Shown here piece after piece: positions 33,936 through 43,080 of a stretch of 64,000 nucleotides of DNA; positions within the stretch are counted from its first letter, which is position 1; every line of letters begins with the position of its first letter. The position numbers and the translations under genes are program-made. The notes beneath the pieces are model-generated. The model worked only from the letters and a program-made list of their open reading frames with translations, searched no databases and was not told the origin of the DNA. The stretch is from Paenibacillus hamazuiensis (GTDB taxonomy: Bacteria > Bacillota > Bacilli > Paenibacillales > NBRC-103111): NCBI RefSeq assembly GCF_023276405.1, contig NZ_JALRMO010000001.1:4092001-4156000 (forward strand). The letters run 5' to 3'.

Positions 33936-34198
33936 GTTTGTTGAAAACCCCCAAAGGTAGAATTCATCCATAAGTCATGGGTGGGGGTATCGCCTCCGGC
34001 CGACTCCTTCCCCCCCACAAAGTGAAGATCTGCTTCGAAGCTTATTCCTATTACTTTGCGGGGACCCCATAAACATCGTGTGATTTTATTAGAATAGGCG
34101 GTATTCACACGATTTCAAAGGCCGGACGTAAACTCCTCCGGCGAATACCCCTCACCCTTATCATGGGATGATAAAAAAATGGGGGTTTTGCAACAGTC
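33936..34198. mobile_element. MITE-like element, 263 bp
   Basis: Ends are inverted repeats: GTTTGTTGAAAACCCCC (33936-33952) against GACTGTTGCAAAACCCCC read from 34198 back to 34181. Complementarity continues imperfectly inward (CATCC, ATGGGT, GGGGTA and CGCC blocks) for about 80 bp. The centre contains a perfect 9-bp stem (ATCGTGTGA/TCACACGAT). There is no transposase. It lies between the GH172 and binding-protein genes and accounts for the gap 33875-34284 together with its flanking 25-bp repeats. Confidence 0.6.
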
Positions 34199-34199
34199 T

Positions 34200-34224
34200 G
34201 ATCAGGCCGCCCTGAAGGCAGCCT
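34200..34224. repeat. 25-bp hairpin repeat, copy B
   Basis: Exact copy of 33907-33931. Here the next bases extend the stem to a perfect 10-bp hairpin (minus strand TCAGGCTGCC-TTCAG-GGCGGCCTGA) just after the GH172 stop, where it may stabilise or end the transcript. Confidence 0.75.
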
Positions 34225-34284
34225 GACCCTCCTTTTTAATCTTAAGTTGCTTCCGGAAATAATGCAATGACCGGTGCCCTCGCG

Positions 34285-35394
34285 TTACCTCGGCCATCTG
34301 TCCTCCTTGCTCATCAGCGGCTTGAAACCGTTATGCGGCTCCGTCTGGTACCAATAAGCGACCGATGCGACGTCGTCCTGCCTTTCGAACAGCCCTTTTT
34401 TATATACCCCGATCTGCTGGATCGTGACCTTGATGTCTTCCGCAAACCGAATCGGATCGAGAATGTGCCAGCGGTAAAAACCTCTCATCGGCGGGCAATC
34501 GTCATTATGATATAAATTGTGAACGACCTCGTCGTGACGCGAATAGTAGGGATACCCCATAAACGGAGTGCAGTACGTATTTTCCACGGTTTTTCCGTCT
34601 TTCTGCGTTGCGAAGCTCCAGGCCCCGCCGAAATAATCCTCCGTTCCGGTGCCGCAGATCGTCGGATACGCATCGTCGCCGTCCATATATATTTTCACTT
34701 CCCCTTCTCCCCACCAGTATCTTTCCAGGGTCGTAAGCGCCAGGTAGGTGCCGACGTATTGCCCTTTCCCTTTGACGTTATCCAAAATCACGTAATCCTG
34801 CGCCTTTTCGGTGATCCGCTGCCGGTTCCACTGAGCGTGAAAATACGCCGTGTTTTCCGGCAGCTCGTCGTGCAGGCAGTAATCGATTTGGTAAAACAAC
34901 GCGGGAATCGGCGCTTCATGCTGATTTTCAACGGTGATCTTCGCCTTCTTGCGGAAAGGCATCGGGAAATAGCTGTTGAAGCCCCGGGTCGGATTCACAA
35001 CGACAGGCAGGGAATTGACGGTGCAGCCTCTCGCAAAGCCGTTGCAAAAGAAATCGCCCAGCGGGCTTTCCACGGAAGGAGCCGTTTCGTCATCCCAGTA
35101 CATCCTGAGCACAAGATCCCTGAGCACGTAACAGTCCTTTTCCGTACGGTCCGTCACCGTCATCCAAATATGCTCGATGACTCCCGGCCCTTCGATCTCG
35201 GCCAGCGTGACGGTCGCGCCCGGCTGTATGTCGCGGAGACACGGCGAGCCTTTGCGCGAAGGGCCGAGGTGACTGGCGGCCGTTCCTCCTCCGCCGATTT
35301 TTCCATCGGGATTTTCCGCGGTGATCGCCCGGCTCCTGCCGCCGCTCAATAATGGGAGCGCCGAAAGGCCGCCCAGGAATGGATTATAACTCAT
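34285..35394 (-). CDS. GH172-family (DUF2961) glycoside hydrolase
   Basis: A 369-residue protein without signal peptide, so intracellular. The DUF2961 core is clear: GPGVIEHIWMTVTD, LRMYWDDETAPSVESPLGDF, then ICGTGTEDYFGGAWSF (near 250) and HDEVVHNLYHNDDCPPMRGF. Characterised GH172 enzymes act on furanoses: difructose dianhydride formation, alpha-D-fructofuranosides or D-arabinan. The gene follows two sugar permeases (21 bp gap) and is part of the same transcription unit. A furanose-containing oligosaccharide is the inferred substrate. Confidence 0.88.
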   Translation of the reverse strand: MSYNPFLGGLSALPLLSGGRSRAITAENPDGKIGGGGTAASHLGPSRKGSPCLRDIQPGATVTLAEIEGPGVIEHIWMTVTDRTEKDCYVLRDLVLRMYWDDETAPSVESPLGDFFCNGFARGCTVNSLPVVVNPTRGFNSYFPMPFRKKAKITVENQHEAPIPALFYQIDYCLHDELPENTAYFHAQWNRQRITEKAQDYVILDNVKGKGQYVGTYLALTTLERYWWGEGEVKIYMDGDDAYPTICGTGTEDYFGGAWSFATQKDGKTVENTYCTPFMGYPYYSRHDEVVHNLYHNDDCPPMRGFYRWHILDPIRFAEDIKVTIQQIGVYKKGLFERQDDVASVAYWYQTEPHNGFKPLMSKEDRWPR

Positions 35395-35415
35395 TGCATT
35401 TTCTCCTCTCGAAAT

Positions 35416-36261
35416 TTATCCTTTGATGCCGCCCGCCATAATCCCCTCCATAATTTGTCTCTGGAAGACGGCGACAAATATAATGATCGGCAGGATGATG
35501 ATCCAGCCCATCGCGCTGACCAAATCCCACGGCACCGCATACATGTTGTCCCTGAGCGGCAGCTGTGTAATGGCGGTGGAAAGCACCGAAATTCCGTTCG
35601 AATAAAACAGCGGCGTAAAAAAGTTGTTCAAACACGTAATAAAGTTGACGATGCAGACCGTCGCAAGCGCGGGCCTTAATAGCGGCAGCGTCACATACAT
35701 CATCGACTGCAAGAACCCGCAGCCGTCCAGCGACGCCGACTCTTCGATGGAAACCGGGATATCGTTCAGAAAGTTTTGCAAGATGAGGATCGTAAACGGC
35801 AGAAGGCCGCTGATGTACAGGATGATGAGCCCCGTATACGTATCGTACAGCTGCATTTGCCGCAAAAAGTCGTAGAGCGGCCGGGCCGTCACCACGTCGG
35901 GAATCAGCATCGAGCCGAGCAGAAAGGCAACGGCCAAGGATAACCCCTTGTTTCTGAACCGGGCGAAGCTGAAGGCGGCCATAACGGCTACAATCATGCC
36001 GATCACAATGGACAGTCCGACGATAATGACCGTATTCCCTATTTTCGAGAGCAGCCCTACATGATCTATCAAATATTGGTAGCTCTCCAGCGTCGGATGT
36101 ACCGGCCAATATTTGAGAGGCTTGGAGAACAGCTCCCCGGCCGGGGTGATCGAAGAAATAAATATCCACCACAGCGGAAATAAAATGAGAAACGCGACGA
36201 TAGCCGCGAGCGTCCACATAAAGCACCGCAGCAATATCGGCCTGAAGCCTTTGGTAACCAT
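35416..36261 (-). CDS. Sugar ABC permease, MalG type
   Basis: 281 residues, six predicted helices. N-terminal helix MWTLAAIVAFLILFPLWWIF, EAA loop near EESASLDGCGFLQSMMYVTL and PL, C-terminus ending IMEGIMAGGIKG as usual for this family. It lies 13 bp after the MalF-type gene, and no ATPase is encoded nearby, so a shared MsmX-type ATPase elsewhere is expected. Confidence 0.93.
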   Translation of the reverse strand: MVTKGFRPILLRCFMWTLAAIVAFLILFPLWWIFISSITPAGELFSKPLKYWPVHPTLESYQYLIDHVGLLSKIGNTVIIVGLSIVIGMIVAVMAAFSFARFRNKGLSLAVAFLLGSMLIPDVVTARPLYDFLRQMQLYDTYTGLIILYISGLLPFTILILQNFLNDIPVSIEESASLDGCGFLQSMMYVTLPLLRPALATVCIVNFITCLNNFFTPLFYSNGISVLSTAITQLPLRDNMYAVPWDLVSAMGWIIILPIIIFVAVFQRQIMEGIMAGGIKG

Positions 36262-36274
36262 GCTTGATCGCTCC

Positions 36275-37150
36275 TTAATAATCGAAACGTTTGGCCGCAG
36301 CCATGCTGATTCCGCTCAAAATCGCCATCACGATAAACAGCACGACCGCAATGGACGCGGCATACCCGGTATTCAGGTTCGTAAACGCCTCCGTTGTGAT
36401 GCGGTAGGCGATCAGCGCGGTGCTTTCGCCGGGCCCCCCGCTCGTCATGGCGTACACCACATCAAACGAGGTGATTCGCCACATCGTAAAAAAGATGCTC
36501 AGCACCAAAATATTTCGCGAGATCAGAGGCAGAGTGATTTTGAAAAACGAGCGAATGGCCCCGGCGCCGTCGATTTTGGCCGCTTCATACATTTCGGCGG
36601 AAATGAACTGCAGGCCGGCAAGAATCAGGATCGCAAAAAAAGGAAGGTCCTTCCACAAATCGACGGCGATCACCGCATTGCGGGCTGTGTTCGCGTGAAT
36701 AAGCCAATCCAGTTGAAACGATGGGTTAAACCAGCGGATGAAGTTGTTGACCAGGCCGTAGTCGTTGTTAAACGCCCATTTCGAAGCCATGGCGATGACC
36801 ACCATCGGCATCGCCCACGGAAGCAGCACGATCGTTCGGAGCACGCGCTGTCCGGCTATTTTCATGTTTAAGATGAGCGCCAGCATAATGCCCAGCACGA
36901 TGTGGCCGAGCATGGAGCCTGCAACGAACACTACGGTAAAACCGATCGATTCCTGCACTTTCGAATCGCGAAAAATATTGATGTAGTTTTGAAAGCCGAC
37001 GAATTGATGAATGCCTCTGAGCAGCTTTACGTCAAAAAAACTGATGTAGAACGTCTCCACGATCGGATATATCGTTGTAAAAACCCGGATGAGCAGCGCC
37101 GGAAGAACGAGCAGCCAAGCTATCGTTACGTATTTTTTGCCTTCATACAT
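36275..37150 (-). CDS. Sugar ABC permease, MalF type
   Basis: 291 residues from ATG 37150 (GGAAAGG upstream); the frame extension to 37213 overlaps the binding-protein end. Helices include YVTIAWLLVLPALLIRVF and FTVVFVAGSMLGHIVLGIML, and the EAA loop reads MYEAAKIDGAGAIRSFFKIT. It pairs with the MalG-type permease downstream. Confidence 0.93.
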   Translation of the reverse strand: MYEGKKYVTIAWLLVLPALLIRVFTTIYPIVETFYISFFDVKLLRGIHQFVGFQNYINIFRDSKVQESIGFTVVFVAGSMLGHIVLGIMLALILNMKIAGQRVLRTIVLLPWAMPMVVIAMASKWAFNNDYGLVNNFIRWFNPSFQLDWLIHANTARNAVIAVDLWKDLPFFAILILAGLQFISAEMYEAAKIDGAGAIRSFFKITLPLISRNILVLSIFFTMWRITSFDVVYAMTSGGPGESTALIAYRITTEAFTNLNTGYAASIAVVLFIVMAILSGISMAAAKRFDY

Positions 37151-37173
37151 GGTAACGCGCCTTTCCTGTTGTA

Positions 37174-38448
37174 TTATTTGTACTTCTTGACCGCTTCCTG
37201 GGCTTTCGCGCAAAACTCGTCGAGCGATATTTTATTTTGAATATAGTTCTGAAAAAGGGTCCCCATCTCGGAAATAAACTCCATCGTTTGCGGCAGCATC
37301 GGGCGGCCGTGAATTTCGTTCGTCGATTGGATGACGGAATAAATGTCTTTAATATCGCCGGACACTTCCGGCTTGCTTGCCACATCGGATCTTGCGGGAT
37401 ATCTGCCGAAACTCGTCCAGCCCTTCAGCTCGCCGTCCTCGCTTGCGGTATACTGCAAAAACTTGATGGCCGCATCCTTGTTTTTCGAGGCCGAGTTCAG
37501 GACGTAACTCCAGGAGTCGGTGAATACGCTTCTCTTGGCAAACATCGGCGTATTGACAATATGGATCTGGTCTTTGCCGTACCGGCCCGCTTTCTGGTAG
37601 TCGGTTCCCGTCCCCCACATAAAGACCATCGCATATTTGCCGTCGATGAACTTTTGATTCATCTGCTCGTATTTGTCGGCGATTTGGTCCACCGGGGTCA
37701 CCTTCCACGTATTCGCCATATCGTACATGAATTTGACCGCTTCCCGGCTGGCCGGATTCGTCCAGTCGAAATAATCCCCGCCGAACAGGTTAACGAAAGT
37801 GGCGATTTCGTTAAATACGTACGTCTTTTCCCAGGATCCGCCGTATCCGAACTGGCCGTCCTTTGTGCTCGCCTTCGCAAACTTGATGAAATCGTCCTTG
37901 GTTTCTAGCGATTTCATTCCGGCCGCATCCAGCTTTTTCTGATCGACCCAAAGCGCCAAATAACCTTGATAGCTAGGCACGCCGATCAAATCTCCTTTGG
38001 CGGATGTCAGCATGTCTTTCACATATCCCTGCGGCAGCTTGCTGCGGATATCGCTTGTAATGACCTTATCCTGCAACGGCTCCAGCCATCCGGAATTTTT
38101 GAAGGATGTGGCCATTTCATCGTTGATCTCAAAGACGTCGACCGAGCTGTCCTTGGACGAAAGTATCGTCGAGATTTTTTGCTGGCGGGTGTCGGAATCG
38201 CTCGGGGCGGCGACCGCATTGATCTTGATTCCCGTTTTTTTCTGGGCGTCGTCCAGCCATTCCTGAAACTTCGGATTGGTCGACATGATCGTATAAAGCG
38301 TAATCTCGTTTTTGCCGCCGGAAGCGGATTTTGCGTCGCCGGAGCCGGAGCTTCCCGTGCCCGTACCGGAACCGGGGCTTGTGCATCCTGCCAGGGTTAA
38401 TGTAACCGCTGTCAACGATGCCAGTAATGAACATGCTGTCTTTTTCAT
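37174..38448 (-). CDS. Sugar ABC binding lipoprotein (first gene of the GH172 locus)
   Basis: A 424-residue family-1 binding protein. ATG 38448 has GGGAGG 7 nt upstream. Signal MKKTACSLLASLTAVTLTLA, lipobox LAGC, then a Gly/Ser linker. It leads the unit binding protein - MalF - MalG - GH172 - second binding protein. It is divergent from a YesM/YesN-type sensor and regulator, which very probably control it. A cre-like site lies 56 bp upstream. Confidence 0.93.
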   Translation of the reverse strand: MKKTACSLLASLTAVTLTLAGCTSPGSGTGTGSSGSGDAKSASGGKNEITLYTIMSTNPKFQEWLDDAQKKTGIKINAVAAPSDSDTRQQKISTILSSKDSSVDVFEINDEMATSFKNSGWLEPLQDKVITSDIRSKLPQGYVKDMLTSAKGDLIGVPSYQGYLALWVDQKKLDAAGMKSLETKDDFIKFAKASTKDGQFGYGGSWEKTYVFNEIATFVNLFGGDYFDWTNPASREAVKFMYDMANTWKVTPVDQIADKYEQMNQKFIDGKYAMVFMWGTGTDYQKAGRYGKDQIHIVNTPMFAKRSVFTDSWSYVLNSASKNKDAAIKFLQYTASEDGELKGWTSFGRYPARSDVASKPEVSGDIKDIYSVIQSTNEIHGRPMLPQTMEFISEMGTLFQNYIQNKISLDEFCAKAQEAVKKYK

Positions 38449-38503
38449 TTGCGAACCTCCCGTTTGTTTGCTGTTTTTTTTCAACTCGATTATAAAATTG
38501 GAA

Positions 38504-38517
38504 TGAAAGCGTTTAAA
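38504..38517. promoter_or_regulatory. Candidate catabolite response element
   Basis: TGAAAGCGTTTAAA matches the CcpA consensus TGWNANCGNTNWCA except at the C of the final CA. Position upstream of a sugar-transport operon is typical. Confidence 0.45.
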
Positions 38518-38629
38518 TATAATATTCCATCACGAATTTATAATTTTCCATCGACTATGTGCAGAGCGGTTGCCAACCGGCAGGCTATATGTTATAACTC
38601 ATGTAAATTCTAATCGAACGGTGAATAAT

Positions 38630-40456
38630 ATGCGGATCATGTCAGCCATACCGCTTTGGATTCGGATCAAGCTAAGCAGCTTTCGCAACAAGCTGACGTT
38701 CAGCTTTCTTCTCATCGCGATCGTCCCGCTTATTCTCGTCGGCGTGTTATCGTTCCGGTTATCCTACAATATTGCCCGGGACGGTATTTTGAACTCCGTC
38801 ACATACTCCAGCAACCGGCTGAACGAGTCGCTCACGAACCGGTTCCAGCAAATGGAGTATGCCTCCAATGCGATGCAGTATTATATGTACACGCTGATTT
38901 TGCAGCCCAGCATTTCGGTCTCCGATCAGCTCGACCGGTTCAATTACATCAAAAACAATATTTCCAACCTCGATTCGACCTTCAATTTCGTCAACATTAA
39001 CGTGTACACCAAACCGGATCTGCTGTTCAGCAATCAAGGGATTACGTTTTTCAAGATTGCCGATTTGTCCAAACGGGGCTTCACGGAGGAGGTGCTGAAG
39101 CAAAACGTGAACCGGCTGCAGTGGCGGCTGCTGACCAATTATGAGGAACCCTTCGTTGTTCAAAGCCCCGCCGGGAAAAGGGATTACATCACCGTATACA
39201 ATGCTTTCAAAAAGCAGGACAGCGACAATCTTGAATACGCTTACTTTATCGATATCGACGAGAAAGAAATTTCCGCCGTGCTCGCCGGCAGCAGTCCCGA
39301 CCCGGCCGTGCAAAGTTATATCGTCGACAAGAGCGGCCGGATCGTTTCGCACCCGAACCATGACAAGCTGAATACGGCGATCGATCCGAAAGAGCTGCAG
39401 GCCATTATTCAAAGCGGCGGCCGGCCGCTCTCCTTTGGTCAATCGCAAATTATCGCCCATTTTAACCCGGTAACGAATTGGTACGTCGTCACCGATGTTC
39501 CCAACCGTTACGTTACGGAGCATATCAACATTTTGGTCGATATTCTGCTCATCACCGTACTTCTCGTCATTGTTGCGGCCGTTGTGACCAGCTTCTTCAT
39601 ATCGAACAATCTGAGCACGAAGGTTCGGCGCATGTCCAAGGTGATGTCGGCGTTCACTCTGCAGGAGACCAACGAGAAGCTGACCGATCTGCATATTCCT
39701 GTCGTACCGGAACATATTTACCGGGATGAGCTCGATCACCTCGCCCACGTTTTCAATATGATGGTTCGAAAAATAAACGACAACTTCGACAAGATGCTTG
39801 AGCTGAACCTGCAGGAGGAAAAACTGCGCTACCAGCTGCTGCAATCGAAAATCAACCCGCATTTCCTTTATAACATCCTGGAGTCGATCAAAACGTGCCA
39901 GTCGCTGGGCCGCATAGAAGATGCGAACGCGATGATCACCCGCTTGGCCAAATTTTACCGATTGATCCTGAGGAAAGGGGACGAGCTCGTTACGATCGAA
40001 GACGAGTGGCAAATTGCTTCGCTTTATTTGGACATGGAGAAGGTGAATGTCGGCGCTCTTTCGTGGACGGTCACGATGGACGACGGCATACGGCACTTTC
40101 TGATCCCGAAGTTTTCCTTGCAGCCGCTGCTTGAAAATTGCATCCGCCACGCATGGACCGGCACGGGGAAAACGCTCCGCATTTCCGTCGGCATCCATTA
40201 TTTTGACGAAGATATCGCCATTTATATAAAGGACAACGGAGCGGGGATCGCTGCGGATCGCCTGAAGCAGATACGCGATTCGCTCGGGCAAAAGTCGGTC
40301 CATGCCGAGCGGTTTTACGCGTTGAACAATGTCCATATGAGGTTGATTTTGTACGGCAAATCGGCCGCAGGCCTGCACATCGACAGCGAAGAAGGAGCCG
40401 GCACGACGGTCATTCTGCGGTTTCCGCAAATGATTTCCGATAATATGGAATTGTGA
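38630..40456 (+). CDS. YesM-type sensor histidine kinase
   Basis: A membrane sensor of 608 residues from ATG 38630 (weak GGTGA site; ATG 38570 would lengthen it by 20 residues without support). Helix 1 is LTFSFLLIAIVPLILVGVLS, then a large extracellular Cache-like sensor. Helix 2 is ILVDILLITVLLVIVAAVVT, followed by a HAMP linker. The His-kinase domain carries the phospho-histidine in NPHFLYNILESI, and the ATPase domain has N-box ENCIRHAW and KDNGAGIA. It is followed 17 bp later by its response regulator. Divergent from the GH172 transport operon, it likely senses the same carbohydrate outside the cell. Confidence 0.93.
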   Translation: MRIMSAIPLWIRIKLSSFRNKLTFSFLLIAIVPLILVGVLSFRLSYNIARDGILNSVTYSSNRLNESLTNRFQQMEYASNAMQYYMYTLILQPSISVSDQLDRFNYIKNNISNLDSTFNFVNINVYTKPDLLFSNQGITFFKIADLSKRGFTEEVLKQNVNRLQWRLLTNYEEPFVVQSPAGKRDYITVYNAFKKQDSDNLEYAYFIDIDEKEISAVLAGSSPDPAVQSYIVDKSGRIVSHPNHDKLNTAIDPKELQAIIQSGGRPLSFGQSQIIAHFNPVTNWYVVTDVPNRYVTEHINILVDILLITVLLVIVAAVVTSFFISNNLSTKVRRMSKVMSAFTLQETNEKLTDLHIPVVPEHIYRDELDHLAHVFNMMVRKINDNFDKMLELNLQEEKLRYQLLQSKINPHFLYNILESIKTCQSLGRIEDANAMITRLAKFYRLILRKGDELVTIEDEWQIASLYLDMEKVNVGALSWTVTMDDGIRHFLIPKFSLQPLLENCIRHAWTGTGKTLRISVGIHYFDEDIAIYIKDNGAGIAADRLKQIRDSLGQKSVHAERFYALNNVHMRLILYGKSAAGLHIDSEEGAGTTVILRFPQMISDNMEL

Positions 40457-40473
40457 GGGGAGGGACATAAGGA

Positions 40474-42087
40474 ATGAAAAAAGTGGTTCTCGTGGACGAT
40501 AACGAACTGGCATTGGAAGGGCTGTGCAAAAACATCGATTGGCGGGCCATCGGCGCGGAAGTTTACGCCGTTTTTACAAGGGCGGCCGACGTGCTTGAGC
40601 TGCTCGAAAAAGCCGAGGTCGATCTGATCGTTTCCGATATTGCGATGCCGCAAATGAACGGGCTCGACATGTCGAAGCAAATTTTAAAAAATAAACCTTA
40701 CATGAAAATCATTCTGATCAGCGCGTACGACGACTTTGATTATGCCAAGGAAGCCATCCGCCTCGGTGTGTGCGACTATGTGGAGAAACCGGTCGATTTC
40801 GGTTATCTAGCCGAGGTTGCGCGGAAGGTGCTCGCCAAAGCGGAGCAGGAGCAAAAGATGCTGGAGCAATTGAAGCAAAGCCGGCCCGCTCTGATGCAAA
40901 AGTTTTTCTCGGACTTGATCGGCGCCGCTCCCGATTACGCGGAATTTCATTTGGCCGACCAGGCTGCCTACTTGAATATCGATCTCGGGCAGGACGAATA
41001 TGTTTGCGCGCTCATTCAAATCGATAATTCCGCGGAAACGAAAGCCGGCTTCGGCATCGAACGTTACCACGTCCTCCTGCTCACTCTGCTCAGCGAGATC
41101 GAACAAACGTTTGCAGATCTCAGCTTGACCTACTGCTTCCCACAGGCGAATCATATCATTGTCATTTTGGGCAGCAGCGGCCGCGGCAATGCGAATCTCC
41201 TGCGAACCGTATACGGGCGGCTATCGGAGCTTAACGAAAAATACGAGGCTGCGCCGCTGTCTCTAACCGTAGGCATCGGGGACATCGTTCCAAGCATCTG
41301 GCACATATCCTCCTCCTATGAAAATGCGAAAACGGCGGCCGGCTTCAAATTTATTTTCGGGGAAGGCCGCATCTTTAATATTCAAGATGTACGGGCCCAT
41401 CCTCCCGCTCCGATCTCCTTCTTGTCCGGATATGAAGAAAAGCTGATCCGCCTCATTTCCGAGAAGGATCTCGCCGGTATTCGCGAATTTACCGGAAACC
41501 TGGCATCGGAATGGTCAAGCCGTTATCCCGGCAAAAACGGGATTATCGCCTTCGTTTATTCGCTGCTTGCCCGGTTAATCCGGTTTTTCTACGATACCGG
41601 GATCGATGCGGGCCCCATTTTGGAAATGATCTCGGATTTGTTTGCGAAGCTGGACCGTTATGAAACCGCAGCGACGTTATGCGAGCGATTGTATGAAATT
41701 TCCGCGCAGGCCTGCCACAAGCTGCAGGAATCGGTGGAAACCAGCCACAATCAGATCGCCGGACAGGTGATGGACTATATTCATCAGCACTACATGGATG
41801 CGGATCTGAGCCTCGGAACGATTTCCTCCTTCGTCAATGTAAGTCCGAGTTATTTGGGGGCTCTTTTCAAAAAAGCGAAAGGACAAACCATTTCCGATTG
41901 CATTACCGCGGTACGGATCCATAAAGCGAAGGAACTGCTCGCGCATACTCAGATGAAGATCATGGAAATCAGCGAAAAAGTAGGTTATGCCAATCAATAC
42001 TATTTCAGCGCAGCGTTTAAAAAACGCACGGGCGAAACGCCCCGCGATTACCGCGCCGCGATGCAAGGAGGCGAGTCGACGGATTGA
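40474..42087 (+). CDS. YesN-type response regulator with AraC output
   Basis: 537 residues. The receiver domain has the phospho-acceptor in DLIVSDIAMPQMNG and the switch lysine in YVEKPVDFGY. A long middle region may dimerise. The C-terminal AraC double HTH is ADLSLGTISSFVNVSPSYLG, IMEISEKVGYANQYYFSAAF and TGETPRDYRA. Partner of the kinase just upstream; expected to activate the divergent GH172 transport operon. It converges on the AraC gene at 42117 with 29 bp between. Confidence 0.93.
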   Translation: MKKVVLVDDNELALEGLCKNIDWRAIGAEVYAVFTRAADVLELLEKAEVDLIVSDIAMPQMNGLDMSKQILKNKPYMKIILISAYDDFDYAKEAIRLGVCDYVEKPVDFGYLAEVARKVLAKAEQEQKMLEQLKQSRPALMQKFFSDLIGAAPDYAEFHLADQAAYLNIDLGQDEYVCALIQIDNSAETKAGFGIERYHVLLLTLLSEIEQTFADLSLTYCFPQANHIIVILGSSGRGNANLLRTVYGRLSELNEKYEAAPLSLTVGIGDIVPSIWHISSSYENAKTAAGFKFIFGEGRIFNIQDVRAHPPAPISFLSGYEEKLIRLISEKDLAGIREFTGNLASEWSSRYPGKNGIIAFVYSLLARLIRFFYDTGIDAGPILEMISDLFAKLDRYETAATLCERLYEISAQACHKLQESVETSHNQIAGQVMDYIHQHYMDADLSLGTISSFVNVSPSYLGALFKKAKGQTISDCITAVRIHKAKELLAHTQMKIMEISEKVGYANQYYFSAAFKKRTGETPRDYRAAMQGGESTD

Positions 42088-42116
42088 CAGGGAGACTTAA
42101 GTTGCAATTTCCAGGC

Positions 42117-42974
42117 TTAACCTCCAGCCCCGGACCGAAAAATCCCCGGAGCTACCGAGTAATAATTTTTGAACGCCCTCGTAAATGAAAATAAATTCGG
42201 ATAACCGAGAGACAAGGCGATTTCGGTAACGGCGGCGTCCGTTTCGCGAAGCAGCCGCCCCGCTTTCTCCATGCGGATTTTTTGCAGGTAGCCCAGCGGG
42301 CTCATGCCCACCTGGCGGGTAAAGACGCTTGAGAAATAAGAGCGGTGCACTCCCGCAAACGCCGCTACCTGCTGTACCGATATCCCCTCTGCCGCATGCA
42401 GCTCCATAAAACCGATGCATTCGCGAATCCAGCCGGCCGGTTCGTTTTCCGGCTTCGGAACGTTGTCCGGCGTTACAGCTGCAAACAACCCGAACAGCAA
42501 GCTCTGCAGCTGCAGCGGCACCGCCGGTTTCCAGCCCGCCGCATCCCGCATCAACTGATGGATCTCTTCTAACGTTTTTTCAACGGCGGAGATGTTTTCC
42601 AGATGAGTATACGGGTTCTCCGGCGTTAATCCGGTGAGCTCCAGCAATGCTTTCGCCCTGGGCCCATCTATAGCGATCCAGCTTAACCGGAGCGGCGGTT
42701 CCGATGCTGCAATCGAGTAATGATAGGTGAAGCCGGGAAACAAACAAAACAAATGATGTTTTCCGAGCTCCACTCGCTTGTCCTGAAACTCGAAATGAAT
42801 GTTTCCTTCCACGACAAAGTGAAGACTGTAACATTCGATCCTCTTCGGTCCCACCCTGTAGCTCGGCTTCGCTATGCTGCGGCCTGCGCGAACCGGCCAA
42901 ATTTGACTTTCCTTATCCAATCTCCCCGGCGTATAGTATATAAATTCCGCAAGCTCATGATCGTATTCCTGCAT
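42117..42974 (-). CDS. AraC-family transcriptional regulator
   Basis: 285 residues: N-terminal cupin sensor (SLHFVVEGNIHFEFQDKRVE, then FCLFPGFTYHYSIAAS) and C-terminal HTH pair (GISVQQVAAFAGVHRSYFSS, then AAVTEIALSLGYPNLFSFTR). It diverges from the sulfatase gene (106 bp between), which is the likely target. The intergenic region contains AATGATAATCAA, weakly Fur-like, probably by chance in AT-rich DNA. Confidence 0.9.
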   Translation of the reverse strand: MQEYDHELAEFIYYTPGRLDKESQIWPVRAGRSIAKPSYRVGPKRIECYSLHFVVEGNIHFEFQDKRVELGKHHLFCLFPGFTYHYSIAASEPPLRLSWIAIDGPRAKALLELTGLTPENPYTHLENISAVEKTLEEIHQLMRDAAGWKPAVPLQLQSLLFGLFAAVTPDNVPKPENEPAGWIRECIGFMELHAAEGISVQQVAAFAGVHRSYFSSVFTRQVGMSPLGYLQKIRMEKAGRLLRETDAAVTEIALSLGYPNLFSFTRAFKNYYSVAPGIFRSGAGG

Positions 42975-43080
42975 TCAGGTCACTCCCGAAGATAACAAAA
43001 TGATAATCAATATACAACAAGATGCCATATGAATTTCCTTATAAATTCAATATTATCATAATAGGAGGGGATTTCTCATT

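Noticed and set aside
38759-40513. 584-codon minus-strand frame opposite the sensor kinase
   Set aside because: Shadow caused by GC-rich codon usage; the plus-strand kinase has all catalytic motifs.
42997-43015. Fur-box-like AATGATAATCAA between the AraC regulator and the sulfatase
   Set aside because: Only a partial match in AT-rich DNA, and neither neighbour is iron-related.
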